A stretch of DNA of 64,000 nt from Certhia americana (lineage: Eukaryota; Chordata; Aves; Passeriformes; Certhiidae). The stretch covers positions 84,689,034-84,753,033 of the forward strand of contig CM031858.1 of assembly GCA_018697195.1 (NCBI GenBank), in the 5' to 3' direction. Every line of letters begins with the position of its first letter. The first letter of the stretch is position 1. The notes beneath the pieces are model-generated. The model worked only from the letters and a program-made list of their open reading frames with translations, ran no database searches and was not told where the DNA came from. Below are positions 1-11,225 of the stretch, one piece after another. Position numbers and translations under genes: made by a program.

Positions 1-1754
1 TCCACTGTCTCAGAGGGATTTTCTCTACTGTTGAATATATTGTTCCATTACCTTGGTTATATGTAGGCAAGAAGTTTATTACTTGTCCCCCTCTACTGCT
101 TTTATCACTATTTCCTTTGACCTGAGGCATTCAGAGATTTCATTGACACTTTTCAGTGATGAGATTTAGGAACATTACGATTTCACGGTGCACTGTCTTA
201 AAATATTGAGTTTCCGAGCTACTGATCTGTAAGGGTTATTTCAAAAGCAATATTACCAACTTAAAAAAATGTTTTGCATTTTTCCCAATTCATTTTAAAA
301 TAATCCATCATGAAATCTGTATTGACAAGGTCTAGAATCAACCTTTCTATTTCATCTTAGCGTACATTTGTTTTATGATAGAACAAAAATAATTTTGCTG
401 AGGACATTCAGGCTTTTTTCTTACTCAAAATCTATATTCCTTCTTCCTCATGAAAAGCAGTAATTGAGTTATATCACTGCTTACACTGCAACCTTAACAT
501 TGCAGATTATTAAGTCTTACTATGAGGGAAAAGGGGGGGGGGGAAGATTAATTATTCTTCTTCAGAAATATTTGAAACTCATAATTACATTTTCCACTCA
601 GCAGTTCAGAACTTACTTTTATTTCATGCCAGAACAAAATTGCATATTTGGAATTTCTTACAGAAAGTTATTTGAGACTAGAATGCCTTGCAGATTTCCT
701 ATTCAGATATAATTTTTACTTCAAAAATATGTTATGTTTTAGTTTTCCCATTTTACTTATATTTAAATGATTCTATATCACAATAAGTATAACATTTAAA
801 GCAGAAATGTTGTTAGTATAGCACATTAACATCATATGATGTATTGACAGTATTTACATAGCAGTACACAATTTAATTCAGTATGTTTTAATATTCAATA
901 TATCTTAGTAATAAGTTTTGCATAGGCTTATCTTTCAAGCCTTTCACTAAAGTTTACCTGAGACAAGTAGCTGGACAAGTAGCTTTAATCTGGATTTAAA
1001 GAAACATCTGGGCAGTGAGGTCCTGTAAAAATATTTTTAATAATACCATTTTAAAACCTTTTAAGGTGTTGCTTTATGTGATTCTGAAAGAAATACTATT
1101 GCTTATAGATCACAGGCCTCAACTGAGTAACTCCCAAGTTCCTCTGCTTGATTCTATTCAAGCAGTGATTTAATTTGAAAGAATGTCTGTTCTTGCTGGT
1201 CGCATAGCCAGTCCTGTGCATCTCCAAATAGTCCTGCCTTCAAACACTGTTGCATACTTTGACATATTAGATACTTTTATATAATTTATGGATACTTGCT
1301 ATATACTCCAGTAAGGTAGAAACTTAATTTTTATATACTGTTGCCACTGGAAGAAGTTCATTTTCTCACTGATAAGAGAAGTAGGTTTAGTCATTTTAGG
1401 CAAGCATGGAAACTGGCAGAACTAACAGCATTACTCTACTAATTTATTTAACCACTACATCACCTCCTTATTTATAGCTTAATGAATACTTCTATCCATC
1501 TACTGAGATGTCTGTAAAATGTGGAAGTGTATGGTTTGGATGCAAGAACCATTATGAATGATGCAAAGTAACAGAAAGCAGACAAATAAATCTAAAAATG
1601 TCTGAAATATGCATATTAAGTTTTTAAAAATACAGTAAAAATTAGGAAGCAGGTCTTTTAAAGGACTTATGCACAGAAAGATTGTTTGTTACAATCAGGT
1701 CTGGTTATTCACTCACAAAATTCTTCTGCCTTAATTGTTTTTCAAAAATGTGGG
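1..1754. other. Unique AT-rich DNA, no gene seen
   Basis: No recognisable repeat family, exon or RNA gene was found here. The only low-complexity feature is an 11-base G run at 533-543 inside an otherwise AT-rich stretch. Open frames are short and have no recognisable domain. Confidence 0.6.
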
Positions 1755-2036
1755 TGAAGCTGATGGCCTTTTGCCTGCCACTGGCTATACCTGGACTGCC
1801 TGGGAAGGAGACCCTCAGGAGGAGCTGGGCTTGCTCTGCTAACAGCAGCTGCAGGACAGGACACAGGGAGTGTGTCAGGGGCACTCCAGACTCTGCCTCC
1901 AGACTCTGCAGGACACTGCATGCCTGCCAGGTCACTCTGCTGCCAAACCTGCTTACACAGGCTGCTTCTGGGGTACCTGCATGTGACAAAGGTGAGAGAG
2001 CAATGAGACATTAAAAATTGCGTACAAAATTGCAAC
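1755..2036. other. Unclassified GC-richer block
   Basis: About 280 bp that is clearly richer in G and C than its flanks, with almost no CpG. It contains a short internal direct repeat (CTCCAGACTCTGC, then CTCCAGACTCTGCAGG, near 1884-1912). Overlapping frames of 94-110 codons are open on both strands, which GC-richer DNA with few stops readily allows. It does not match the CR1 or LTR consensus sequences I know. It could be a decayed mobile element, such as an old LTR, or a conserved non-coding element. I cannot assign it. Confidence 0.4.
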
Positions 2037-3363
2037 ACCTTGACAGCACGCTTTTAGAATACTGCATTTGTATTGTTCCAAGTTGGGAAAATCACATTAT
2101 GTCCACTCTTTTTATTATAAATAAAGTTCAGTTTTATTTTAGTGAAGAAAAAATTTAGAAGGCCAAATTGACCATATTTAAGCAAGTATGTCCTCTAAAG
2201 AGTTTATGTTAAGTCTACTCAAATTAAGCAGAAAACCTCAGAATAGGAGTCATATTTGAGAATGAAGATATAATTGAGAGTGACAGAGGCATTTAAGGAA
2301 GATTTGAGGAAATAATAGAAACCATAAAAATAAACAATGCCCAGGGTAATACCTTTCACTTTGATGAGTACAAATCATACATTAAAAGATCAGGCCACTT
2401 ACTTAGTCTTATCTGGGAAAGCCTGTTCTGTGAAGCTCATTTACTTTCTGTTCATGAACTGGTTTGTGGTCTTGGTCCTCCACTTGTCCCCATTCCGTGT
2501 TACTTAATACCCAAACTCCGTTGCAAGTACAATCTAAAAGGTTTCAAAGCTAGTCCAGAGTATTTTCTTTCTCACTGATGTAAGTGCAAAATACGCCGTG
2601 ACTATGATCTATGCTGAATTTTGTTCCTTTTACTTATGGCAATTCTCTAAAAGTAATTTATTTTTAAGTAAAAAGGATGAGAGACTAATTCTCACTCCAT
2701 GCAGCACTCTTGTTACATTGAGTATGAATGGAATCTAGCTTGAAGGGCATGGACTTTATCGTAAAGGCCATCAACTTTCTGCACCACTTGGCCAAGGATC
2801 CGTGGGGAGCTGCTTAACAGAACTGACACAGATGGTAGAAGTTTGGTCCAAGCCATACACATATTGTGAATAAAGTAACAAATAATTGCTTACAAGGTGG
2901 AATTTAGAGTCTAGTTCAAAATTATAAATTCCTTGGGATACTATAATGACATTTGAAGGTACATTAACAATTTAAGCTTAACTTAAAATATTGGACAGTA
3001 ATTTCTTAGCAAAATTTCTTGTGTTTTTATGTACCTTTATCATTCCTACAATGGGGACTGAACCACTGTGCCTCTCTCACATGAAGGTAGTGCCATTTTC
3101 AAAATACAGACCTTGGAAACTGTAAAACTGTACTATGCAAGTAACAACTACAGCTTACTGTCATAGAATAGTTGAGAGAACCCTGAAGTACTGGATCAGA
3201 TGAGGCATGTAATACAGATACCATTTAAAGGAAATTAGATTTTCAGGTTAAATGGCTTATAATGATTGTTTGTTATGCCTAAAACTACTCCTTGCAGATA
3301 GAGTCTCCAACCATACTCTTGCTGGTTTGAATTTTTTGCCTTCTGATTCTCCTTGTCTTATAG
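2037..3363. other. Unique AT-rich DNA, no gene seen
   Basis: No repeat family, splice-flanked open frame or RNA gene could be recognised. It leads directly into the polypyrimidine tract. Confidence 0.55.
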
Positions 3364-3872
3364 CTTCCCTTCCCTTCCCCTTCCTTCCCTTTCCCTTCCC
3401 TTCCCTTCCCTTCCCCTTCCCTTCCCTTACCCTTCCCCTTCCTTCCCTTCCCTTCCCTTCCCTTTCCCTTCCTTCCCTTCCCTTTCCCTTCCCTTCCTTC
3501 CCTTCCCTTCCCTCCCTTCCCGTCCCTCCCTTCCCTTCCCTTGCCCTTCCCTTCCCTTCCTTTCCCTTCCCTTCCTTCCCTTCCCTTCCCTATCCCTTCC
3601 CTTCCCTCCCCTCCCTTCCCTTCCCTTCCCGATTCCCTTCCCTTCCTTCCCTGTCCTCTCCTGTCCTCTCCTTTCCTCTCCTTTCCTCCCTCTCCTCTCC
3701 TTTCCTCATTCCTTTTCCTCTCCTTTTCTCTATTTCCTCTCCTTTCCTCTCCTTTCTCGTCCTGTTCCTTTTCCTCGAACACTCTCCTCGAATCTCCTCT
3801 AGACTCTCCTCGAAGCTCTCCTCTCCCCTCGAACTCCCTTCCTCTCCTTCCTTTTCCTTTCCTTCCTTCCCT
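3364..3872 (+). repeat. 509 bp polypyrimidine microsatellite (CCCTT)n/(CCTCT)n
   Basis: An almost pure C/T tract on the plus strand (G/A on the minus strand). Three sub-domains are visible. From 3364 to about 3650 it is a TTCCC/CTTCC pentamer and hexamer mix. From about 3650 to 3770 it is a TCTCCTTTCC-type repeat. From about 3770 to 3840 it carries four CTCGAA interruptions (3774, 3787, 3809, 3828). Several frames stay open through it on both strands, but they encode only Ser/Phe/Pro/Leu-rich or Glu/Gly/Lys/Arg-rich low-complexity strings and are not genes. Polypurine/polypyrimidine tracts with mirror symmetry can adopt triplex (H-DNA) structures. Confidence 0.95.
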
Positions 3873-4521
3873 GAGTGTTTTTACAGGTCAAATAGACCTG
3901 TACCCCAAGACAAATAGATTTTACAAAAACTAGTAAAAAGGCCAGGGACTGTTTATATCAAGCAGTAATGCTGGGAATTCAAGGTAATCCAATGTTAATT
4001 CCTTGTTACAGGACTAGAACATTTAATTCTTGTGCTATTTGTGGATTTTGTTTCTTTCTGGGATTGATAAATACCACCAAGAAGCTTAGGAGTCTAAAAC
4101 AAAATAGAGAGAAAATTTCCACCAATAGAAAATAATACCTGAATAATTTGGAATCTCTCAGGAGAAGTATCAGATAGTTGAAAAATGGTCCTTAAGCTTA
4201 ACTGTTTCTTCTATATATCAACTTAGTTTTGCCACTCTTCTAGAATGTTGACTATTACCTTCAGCAGAACTGCCTGAAGTTGTTTTACAAGATAGAGCAA
4301 AAACTTTGCATAAGTTTTAATGGGAAGCAAGCATGAACTAGCTGTAAATATGAAAACATTGTGTTTATTTTCACTAGAAGGAAGAAAAATGCTTTGGGAT
4401 TCTCTCTAGAGAAACAAAGACAGACATCAGACAGTCTGAGGATCAGTGTGGATTTTTGCAGATTGCAAAATTGCAGATTGTATCAGGGTATACACTGATG
4501 ATTACTTTTATTTACTGAAAG
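3873..4521. other. Unique AT-rich DNA between microsatellite and CR1
   Basis: No gene or repeat family was recognised in this interval. Confidence 0.55.
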
Positions 4522-4665
4522 AGCCATAGAATAGTTTGGGTTGAAAGTGACCTTCAAGATCATCCACCTCCATTCCCACTGCTGTGGGCAGAGCCACCTT
4601 CCACTAGATCAGGTTGCTCTGCATTCCATCCAGCCTGACCTTAAACATTTCCAGGGATGGGGCAT

Positions 4666-4671
4666 CCACAG
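4666..4671. repeat. Target-site duplication, left copy
   Basis: CCACAG immediately precedes the TG start of the LTR. It pairs with CCACAC at 5349-5354, giving 6 bp with one mismatch (5 bp exact). Both copies are derived from the host CR1 sequence. Confidence 0.75.
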
Positions 4672-5348
4672 TGTTGCGGTGTATTTTTACTTTATGAAGA
4701 TTAAACTTTCTCTTTGTAATGGTTTGTTGCTGTTTCCCCCCTATGTTGTTGGTTATACTCAAATTGCTCCCTCCTACCCTTGTAGAATATTCTCCTTTCC
4801 TCACACTTCTCTTGTCAATCCACCCAAGCGCCAGCCTTTTGTTGCAGCCCCTTCCCTGTCTGTCCTGTCCTTGTTACCCTGCCCCTTGTTCCTGGACCTT
4901 CTCTGTCAATTCCCCGGTGGACCAATCCTGGATGACTCCTCCCCTCTGGAAATCCTCTAATCCTAGATGCCCCAATGGCCTATGTGACCTACTCCCTGCC
5001 CATGAAGTCCCTCATTGGTTGTCACATCCTAAACCCTGCCATGTGCTCCACCCTATCCCTTCCCTCTTGGTTCAAAGTTTGTATCTGCCCCTAAGACCTC
5101 CCCTGCATAAAAACCTCTGCACAGCCTTGTTCTGTGTCTTTTGTCCCTGGCCATTCATTGGCTTCAAGTGCTGTGGCAATCATAGCCTCAATCCTTGACG
5201 CTCTTAGACCTAGTGCTGCTGAGAGCAGACTCACTGTTTGGAGCTGGGCAGCCCTGCTTTACCACCACTCTATTTATAATCAGAGGGTGGCCACGCTCGG
5301 CGCAGTCTGGGTAGAGCTAGCTGGCAGATTTCCTCTGGCACTGTGTCA
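4672..5348 (+). mobile_element. Solo LTR of an endogenous retrovirus, nested in CR1
   Basis: A 677 bp segment that interrupts the CR1 exactly. It begins TGTTGCGGTG and ends CTGTGTCA (canonical TG...CA). The flanks are CCACAG on the left and CCACAC on the right. A TATA-like CATAAAA lies at 5106-5112, which fits a plus-strand U3 promoter, and U3 is pyrimidine-rich. No internal gag, pol or env sequence and no second LTR remain, so this is a solo LTR left by LTR-LTR recombination. A 6 bp duplication is typical of ERVK-like (beta) elements, but the family assignment is tentative. Confidence 0.82.
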
Positions 5349-5354
5349 CCACAC
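5349..5354. repeat. Target-site duplication, right copy
   Basis: CCACAC follows the CA end of the LTR and matches CCACAG at 4666-4671 in five of six bases. CR1 sequence resumes directly after it. Confidence 0.75.
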
Positions 5355-5741
5355 TGTCTCTGGGCAATCTGTTCCTGTACCTCACTACTCCATTAGTATA
5401 GAATTTCTTTCTTATGTAGCCTAAACCTACTCTTTTTCAGTTTTAATCCATTCCTCCCTTGTCCTGTCACTTAATGCTTTTGTAAATAGTCACTTTCCAA
5501 CTGTCTTGCAGGCTCTCTTCAGGTTGAAAACCTCAGTAAGGTTTTTCTCCCCAAAGCCTTCTCTTTTCCAGGCTCAACAATCCAAATTCTCTCAGCCTTT
5601 CCTCAAGGGAGAGGTGATCCATCCATCTAATCATCTTGGTGAACCTCTTCTGGACTTGTTCCAACAGATCTGTGTCCTTTGTATGGTGGGAATGTCATAG
5701 TTGGATGTAGTAGGTAGGGTCTCACACCTGGGTAATTAATC

Positions 5742-5813
5742 ATTTTGTGAATCTATTTTTGTGATTTTGTGAATTCTATTATTTGTGAATTCGATTATTT
5801 TGTGAATTCTATG
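5742..5813 (+). repeat. Short tandem repeat, unit ATTTTGTGAATTCTATT
   Basis: Four imperfect copies of a roughly 17 bp unit, at 5742-5756, 5764-5780, 5781-5796 and 5797-5813. Three of them carry GAATTC. It directly abuts the truncated end of the CR1 at 5735. The unit resembles the plus-strand CR1 terminal repeat (ATTCTGTGATTCTATG type), so it may be a decayed CR1 tail. Confidence 0.75.
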
Positions 5814-8800
5814 TTTGAAAGTTTAAATTATAATAGAGGTGGTATTGTACTCATGGAGGTATAAAAAATTAAGGGATGTATGGTTTATACAGAGAATGAA
5901 CATGTTTTTCTTTTCACACAATTAAAATTGCCTAACAAAACTGTGTAACTTTTGGATGCAGGCTCATTTTAAAATCTGAAACAGGAAAATTTCTCCCAGA
6001 CTGTTGCTTAAGTGCGTGCTGAACTCAGAAGTTTCATTGTGCCACCTAACTATTTCGGTGTGATTCTTAACTCATAATGTGTTTTGTGGTCTTATAGGGA
6101 CAGATATATCTTTTAGAAAGTGTGCTGGAAGGATTTTTAATATTTTAGGCTTAACAGGAATCAAAAGGTCTGGATTTAGGTTAGGTAAACCCATAGGGGC
6201 TTCCATGACAACCTAAGAATGAGGACTGGCTCACTGCAGATAGAATTTTAACTTTATTGTCCTGACTGAAAGTGTGTCCTATAATAGAAGAATAAAGGTT
6301 AGCTATGTAAAAAGTGCTTTGATTTATTCCTAATCAATAATGTAGGAAAAGACTTTTGGCAAGGCAAACATGTTCAGTTTCCCTGCTGCTCTTACTCCCT
6401 TGTAAGTTCCATTCTGAAGTGCAGTCGGCAAAAGTTTTTTTGTTAATACATGCAAAACCACAGACACAGCTGATTTTGAATATGCAGAAAATGCTGCAAA
6501 AAACATCTGTGGCAAGAAAGAAACAAACTGTCAGGTCACTCATTAGAAATTCATTGTCAGATTGGGCTGTTTTTACTTGTCTGTTCAGATCAACTGCAGG
6601 GGATGTTTCTCCTGAGTTTCTATTTAATGGGCAATTCTGTACTCCACTACACTTTTTAGAAAATAAAATATGTTTTCCAAGCCTCATTTGAAGACATTGT
6701 GTCCTTTTCTGAATTACTTTTCTCCTCGTTGCTGATTAAATATCTGTGTTTTGTCTGATTCTTTCAGTAATGTTCATCTTCAATGCTTATGACATCATCA
6801 TTGCTTTCATAATAATGAAACGCATTGTCACCAGAACTGGTCTGTGAAATAGCCCTAATTGTCCTAAATGCTACAGCTGGGACAATGGCAAGTAAGGATG
6901 AGCAGCTGATTGGGAAAAGTAATTTCTAAGTCTACAAAACCATGATTGTCAATGAAGAAAAGAGATGGCTCTGAAACAGTTGAAGGGAATATAAGCAAGC
7001 TTTCCGATAACTTCACAAGTTTAAAACAACAATTATTTTTGTTTGGACAGTTCCTCTAATGCACAGTTGACAAAGTCTTCCTGGGATTGCTGTGTCAGCA
7101 GCATGTCCCAAGGTCTTATTTACATCTGGGTGCTTACCCACATTTCTGAGGTAGATTTGGTGTTCTCTATTCTTGAAATAAATTCTCTATTCTTGAAGTA
7201 AATTAACAATGCTGGCAGCCACATTAGATTAGAGAGTGCAATATAAATGTCTACCTATAGGAAGAGTTTATATTTTCTTCTTCAATGAACTTCAAGAAGT
7301 TCCTTGTGGATGGTACAATTGCTGTGATTTTCTGTAACAATAGTTGGAAGGCAGAGGTTCTTGCTCACAAATATAATTTAGAATATGAAATGGCTATTAG
7401 AAGATGCAAAACTGAATAGCAGTACATGAAATGTTATTACTACATACATTTATTTAGTTGCTGTTTGCTCAGTAGAAACACCTCTGCAAACTGTTACAAA
7501 TTTACTGATTTTTCATTTTGAACAATTTTTATAGTAACAACTACAGCCCTAGGATATCTCAATCTTCCAAAATTGTGGCAATGTTAAAACAGCTTTTTTT
7601 TCTAGTCAGCTAGAAATATTAATTATTTATATGGGTGTATTTAAGACATTTCCCATCTTCACCTCTTTGGGATAACTTTAATGTCATACAATAGAAATGG
7701 AAGTCTGCAAATTACATTTCAAACCTTGGTGTGGTAAAGGGAAATGTGACACAAGGGATGTAGTTTTAAGTGGTAGATTTCAGTGGAAAATGATGGCCAC
7801 TATATGTAAGATACCCATTTCTACCTGAGAAATAAATGGTATTTATAGAGATAAAACATCAAAATACGAATGAGCAGGCACTTAAAACATCTTGAACTTA
7901 ACTTTTCAAGGAGAATTAAGTCTGATTAATTAGAGAGAATTTTGAAAATTGTGGAACAAGGGATGCTAATTGTTTTGGAGAACAGTTTGTTTAAAAAACT
8001 CTTTGCTTTTATTTGGCAAAAAGATGTTCAGTGTGGAAAAAAGAAACTTTTGCAGGAGGAATGTGAAATAGAAAAAGCTAAAGTATTTTGAAGATGGAAC
8101 TCAGTTTATGAAAATCATTGTATAACATGGTTACTGTTACCACCATAATAGGATTTGAGCTTTGATAACCTTTATAATTCTATGCTAATTCTGTCCTGAG
8201 TCTTTTGGAAATGTAATGGTGTACCACCACAGGTTTCTTCCATCTGTTCTTCTGCTACAGGTGTGGGAGCATGTGTTTCAGTGGGACAGTTGATTCATCT
8301 CTGGTCACTCATTAGTGTCTCAAAACAATGAAAATGAAATATGCAGGGTTATGCACCTTTGGGAATCATGTGCTTTTATAATTTTGATTGTTCAAGACAA
8401 TTTTAGGCAGGTTCAGACTCTTACTGAACTAACTGGTACCACAAAATTATTAAATATACCCCTAAATTCTTGTTAGGGTGTTATTCAGTCTCTAAAAATT
8501 CAGATTTTTTTCACATTTTTTTCTTATGGCTTTCTAATATTTGTATTCTCCCATGTCCTGGAATACAAAATAAACCTAATATTATTTGGATTTATCATTT
8601 TTCATATTCTTCTGGTGTAACATGAGTCCATCAGCTCAGTGCCAGGAATATTCAATTCGTTATGCTGTAAGATTCCTTGTACTCTAAGCACTGCACATTG
8701 GCCCTGACATTACATCTGACGGAGGAATTTTGCAAAGTAATGGTTAACTTACTTGGTTTTCCTCTTGCAAGTTCCAAGCTCAGGAAACAAAAAGGTAACA

Positions 8801-9280
8801 CTAAATCTTAGCATAACTGTTAATAATGACAATTGGATTAAAACTGCAAGCTGAAAGTGGCATTGCAGTAAGTCTTAGAAAACTGTAATAAGATATTGGT
8901 GGTTAATATATATAAATGTCTTTGTTTTGATTCTGCTTTAGTCAACAGATAAATTTTAGTAGGATGAATGTGATATTACTGTTAAGTAACTAATAACTGT
9001 TCAGAAAAATATGGAACTCATTTTCCCTCATAGAAATGCTTCTTTTAAAATATTACTACTTTTAAACTACTTCTTTATGCTGTCTAGGGAGACTAGGTAG
9101 ACAGAAACTACATACGACAGGCAAGGCTATTTTTCAAGAATCTAAAGCATGCCATAGCATATCTTCAGCATTCTGACAGGATTTGTATTGTGACTGATTT
9201 GTCAGGACCAGGTAGAATTTGAGGACTTGCTGTCTGGAGATGAAAGCTTGCTTGTAGCCAGGGCTCCAGCATTATTATAC
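5814..9280. other. Unique AT-rich DNA, no gene seen
   Basis: About 3.5 kb without a recognised repeat family or gene. Frames are open on both strands across 6334-6691 (117 codons minus, 111 codons plus), but neither resembles a known protein. A two-copy tandem duplication is listed separately. Confidence 0.55.
7162..7203 (+). repeat. Two-copy 20 bp tandem duplication
   Basis: The unit TTCTCTATTCTTGAAATAAA occurs twice in a row with one substitution (GAAATA versus GAAGTA). Confidence 0.85.
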
Positions 9281-9411
9281 ACTCACAGGATGGTTGGAAT
9301 TGGAAAGAATCTTTAAAAAGAATTTATTCCAGCCATTCTGCCACTAGCAGGAGCATCTTTCTCAAGATTGGGTTGCTCAAAGCCCCATCCAACTTGACCT
9401 TGAACATTAGA
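9281..9411 (-). mobile_element. CR1 LINE 3'-terminal fragment
   Basis: Reverse complement of the CR1 3' UTR end. It has ACTCACAGGATGGTTGGAAT, then GGTTGCTCAAAGCCCCATCC and CTTGACCTTGAACATT. About 130 bp survives, and it is diverged and 5'-truncated. Confidence 0.85.
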
Positions 9412-10699
9412 AATTGTTTCATAAAAGTCTTAATACTGAATTGAACCTACGCACAGACTTGATAGGCTAATGCATACCCTTAGATGCTGGTACCTTATGA
9501 GATCAGAAAAATGATAATTTAAAATGTCTTTTCTAAAGTAATTGATTGATGCTTGAGGTTAATGAGTATAAAGTAAAAATTTGAGCTGCTTTGTTTTACA
9601 AAATTAATCAAATAAATAAATCATATTACACCAAATATGCTAGGCACAATCCCAAGGGAGCTTTAATCATTGTAAACTATTTTCTCTTTCAAGAAAATAA
9701 CGTAAATTTTTTTAGGATATGATACACCACAGTCCTTTCTAAATCAAAAATAATACCATAATAAATTAGTAAGTCCACTGGCAATATTTCTTCAATGTAT
9801 TATGAAAGATGAGGTTTTATGATCAAATACATACTTGATCAATTTATCTCATCACTTACCACCTAATTGTTTCATTATGACATTTTGTCCCTCAGAATGA
9901 AACAATTGATTTAATATACTGTATAAAATGACTGTGTTTCCAAAAGTTAATCAAACTATTGTCAGTTGATGTCTGAACTAGTGCCCTGCAATTAATATAT
10001 GAGATGTTCAAAATATCAGTTAGAAATTACTCTTCTTGATAAATTCCTCTAATTTAAATACATTTACTGGAATTTTATGAAGTAGTACTCTGCAGCTGAG
10101 AGACTTAATCCTTTTAAGTTCCATTTTTAAAAGTTCAAAACCACAACAACTACACATTGCAGGTATTCATCAAGATAGAAATTAAATGCTCTGAATCCTT
10201 GAGTATTCTGATAGTGTTCAATTATTCAATATTTATCAGTGGCAGCCAGATATTTTTCTAAAGTACTCAGTCTGTGAAATGGGAAGCAAAAGCATTCATA
10301 TAGTTTAAAAAATGCCACTTTTACTTCCAGAAGTAGTTAGTTAGTGCTTTCGTCTTGAACTTTCTTCTGTATTTGCTTGTTGGGATGACAGAAAAAACAT
10401 CAAATAAATTTAAATGATTGATAATAAGTTAATGGATGAAATAGAAATTTTTAGCATTTCAAAAAAGCTAAATTGTCCTTAGAGTGATTTGACCTGTATC
10501 TTTATCTTTAATATTGCTTTAAGAAGACTTGCAGTAAGTAATTTTGTTTTAAGTGAACACTGATTTTGGATTTGTATCTTGCTTTAGGAAAATTTCTGTT
10601 CCGTATACATTTTTATATGACATGATGTTATGCAGATATTCTTGCTAGAAAGAGATTCAAGGGGGAAAAATAAAGGAAAGCTAAGTTCAGCCCTAATTA
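9412..10699. other. Unique AT-rich DNA, no gene seen
   Basis: No gene or repeat family was recognised in this interval. Confidence 0.55.
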
Positions 10700-11030
10700 A
10701 GAATGTTGTTAGGATTTCCAAGCCCAGCAGACTCCAGGACCTGCAGATTCTCCTCTTCCAGCATGCACACTCACAGAGTTGGAGCACTGCCCCCAGGCAA
10801 ATCCTTCTCCTGTTGCTTGCACTTACACCCCCATACACCCTATTCTTTCCTGTTGCTTCCTATGGGATCTGCAGCCCACAGTTTCTCCTCCACGCACTCT
10901 TGCTTATGCTTCTTAGTGCCTCTACAAATACATTCTCTGTCCCTCCAACCTCTGGCAGATAGACCTGGGGGGCTTTGTGACCCCACTGATTCTCCAGTAG
11001 CTAGAATTTAGCCTTGCAGTAAATATACCA
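10700..11030. other. Unclassified GC-richer block next to CR1-like sequence
   Basis: Moderately GC-rich and pyrimidine-rich, with plus-strand frames of 110 and 102 codons and a minus-strand frame of 84 codons. None shows a domain I recognise. It lies directly beside a CR1-like fragment. An old LTR or another retroelement piece is possible, but no terminal TG...CA pair with a target duplication could be established. Confidence 0.35.
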
Positions 11031-11035
11031 CTAAG

Positions 11036-11225
11036 CAGGGTAGTCCTTGAGCGCATGGGTCAGGATGGCATCCAAACAGTTCTGTAATATCTTCAGCAAT
11101 GAAGAGTCCACAAGCTGTCTGGGAAACCTGTTCTAGTCACCCACTTGGGACAGGAGTCCTTCTATATTTTCAGGCAGAACTTCCTGTGCCACAGTTGCCT
11201 CTTGCCCTCATCATTCCTTCACTGA
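11036..11225 (-). mobile_element. Diverged CR1-like LINE fragment
   Basis: Resembles the reverse complement of an older CR1 subfamily 3' region. It shows CATGGGTCAGGATGGC, then ATCTTCAGCAATGAAGAGTC, CTGTCTGGGAAACCTGTTC and TTCAGGCAGAACTTCCTGTG, in the order expected for CR1. It is more diverged than the other copies, and both ends are uncertain. Confidence 0.6.

Larger units (their letters stand above)
4522..5735 (-). mobile_element. CR1 LINE 3' end, split by a solo LTR
   Basis: Reads as the reverse complement of the CR1 3' UTR. The left end (4522-4671) carries the ATAGAATAGTTTGGGTTG terminal region, then CCACTAGATCAGGTTGCTC and CCAGGGATGGGGCATCCACA. The right part (5349-5735) resumes at TCTCTGGGCAATCTGTTCC and runs through the CCTTCTCTTTTCCAGGCT and GACTTGTTCCAACAG blocks. 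The copy is 5'-truncated near 5735 and non-coding. The inserted 677 bp between the two halves is an LTR, so this CR1 is the older insertion. Confidence 0.92.

Noticed and set aside
3252..3933. Long overlapping open frames on both strands (up to 221 codons)
   Set aside because: They run through the polypyrimidine microsatellite and encode only low-complexity repeats. They are open because C/T-only DNA cannot form stop codons on that strand.
4541..5424. Overlapping plus-strand frames of 96-159 codons
   Set aside because: They span the CR1/LTR nest. They are pyrimidine-rich non-coding retroelement sequence without gag, pol or env similarity.
10584..11011. Possible gene in the GC-richer block
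   Set aside because: Frames are open on both strands, none has a recognisable domain, and the block adjoins CR1-like sequence. A decayed repeat is more likely.
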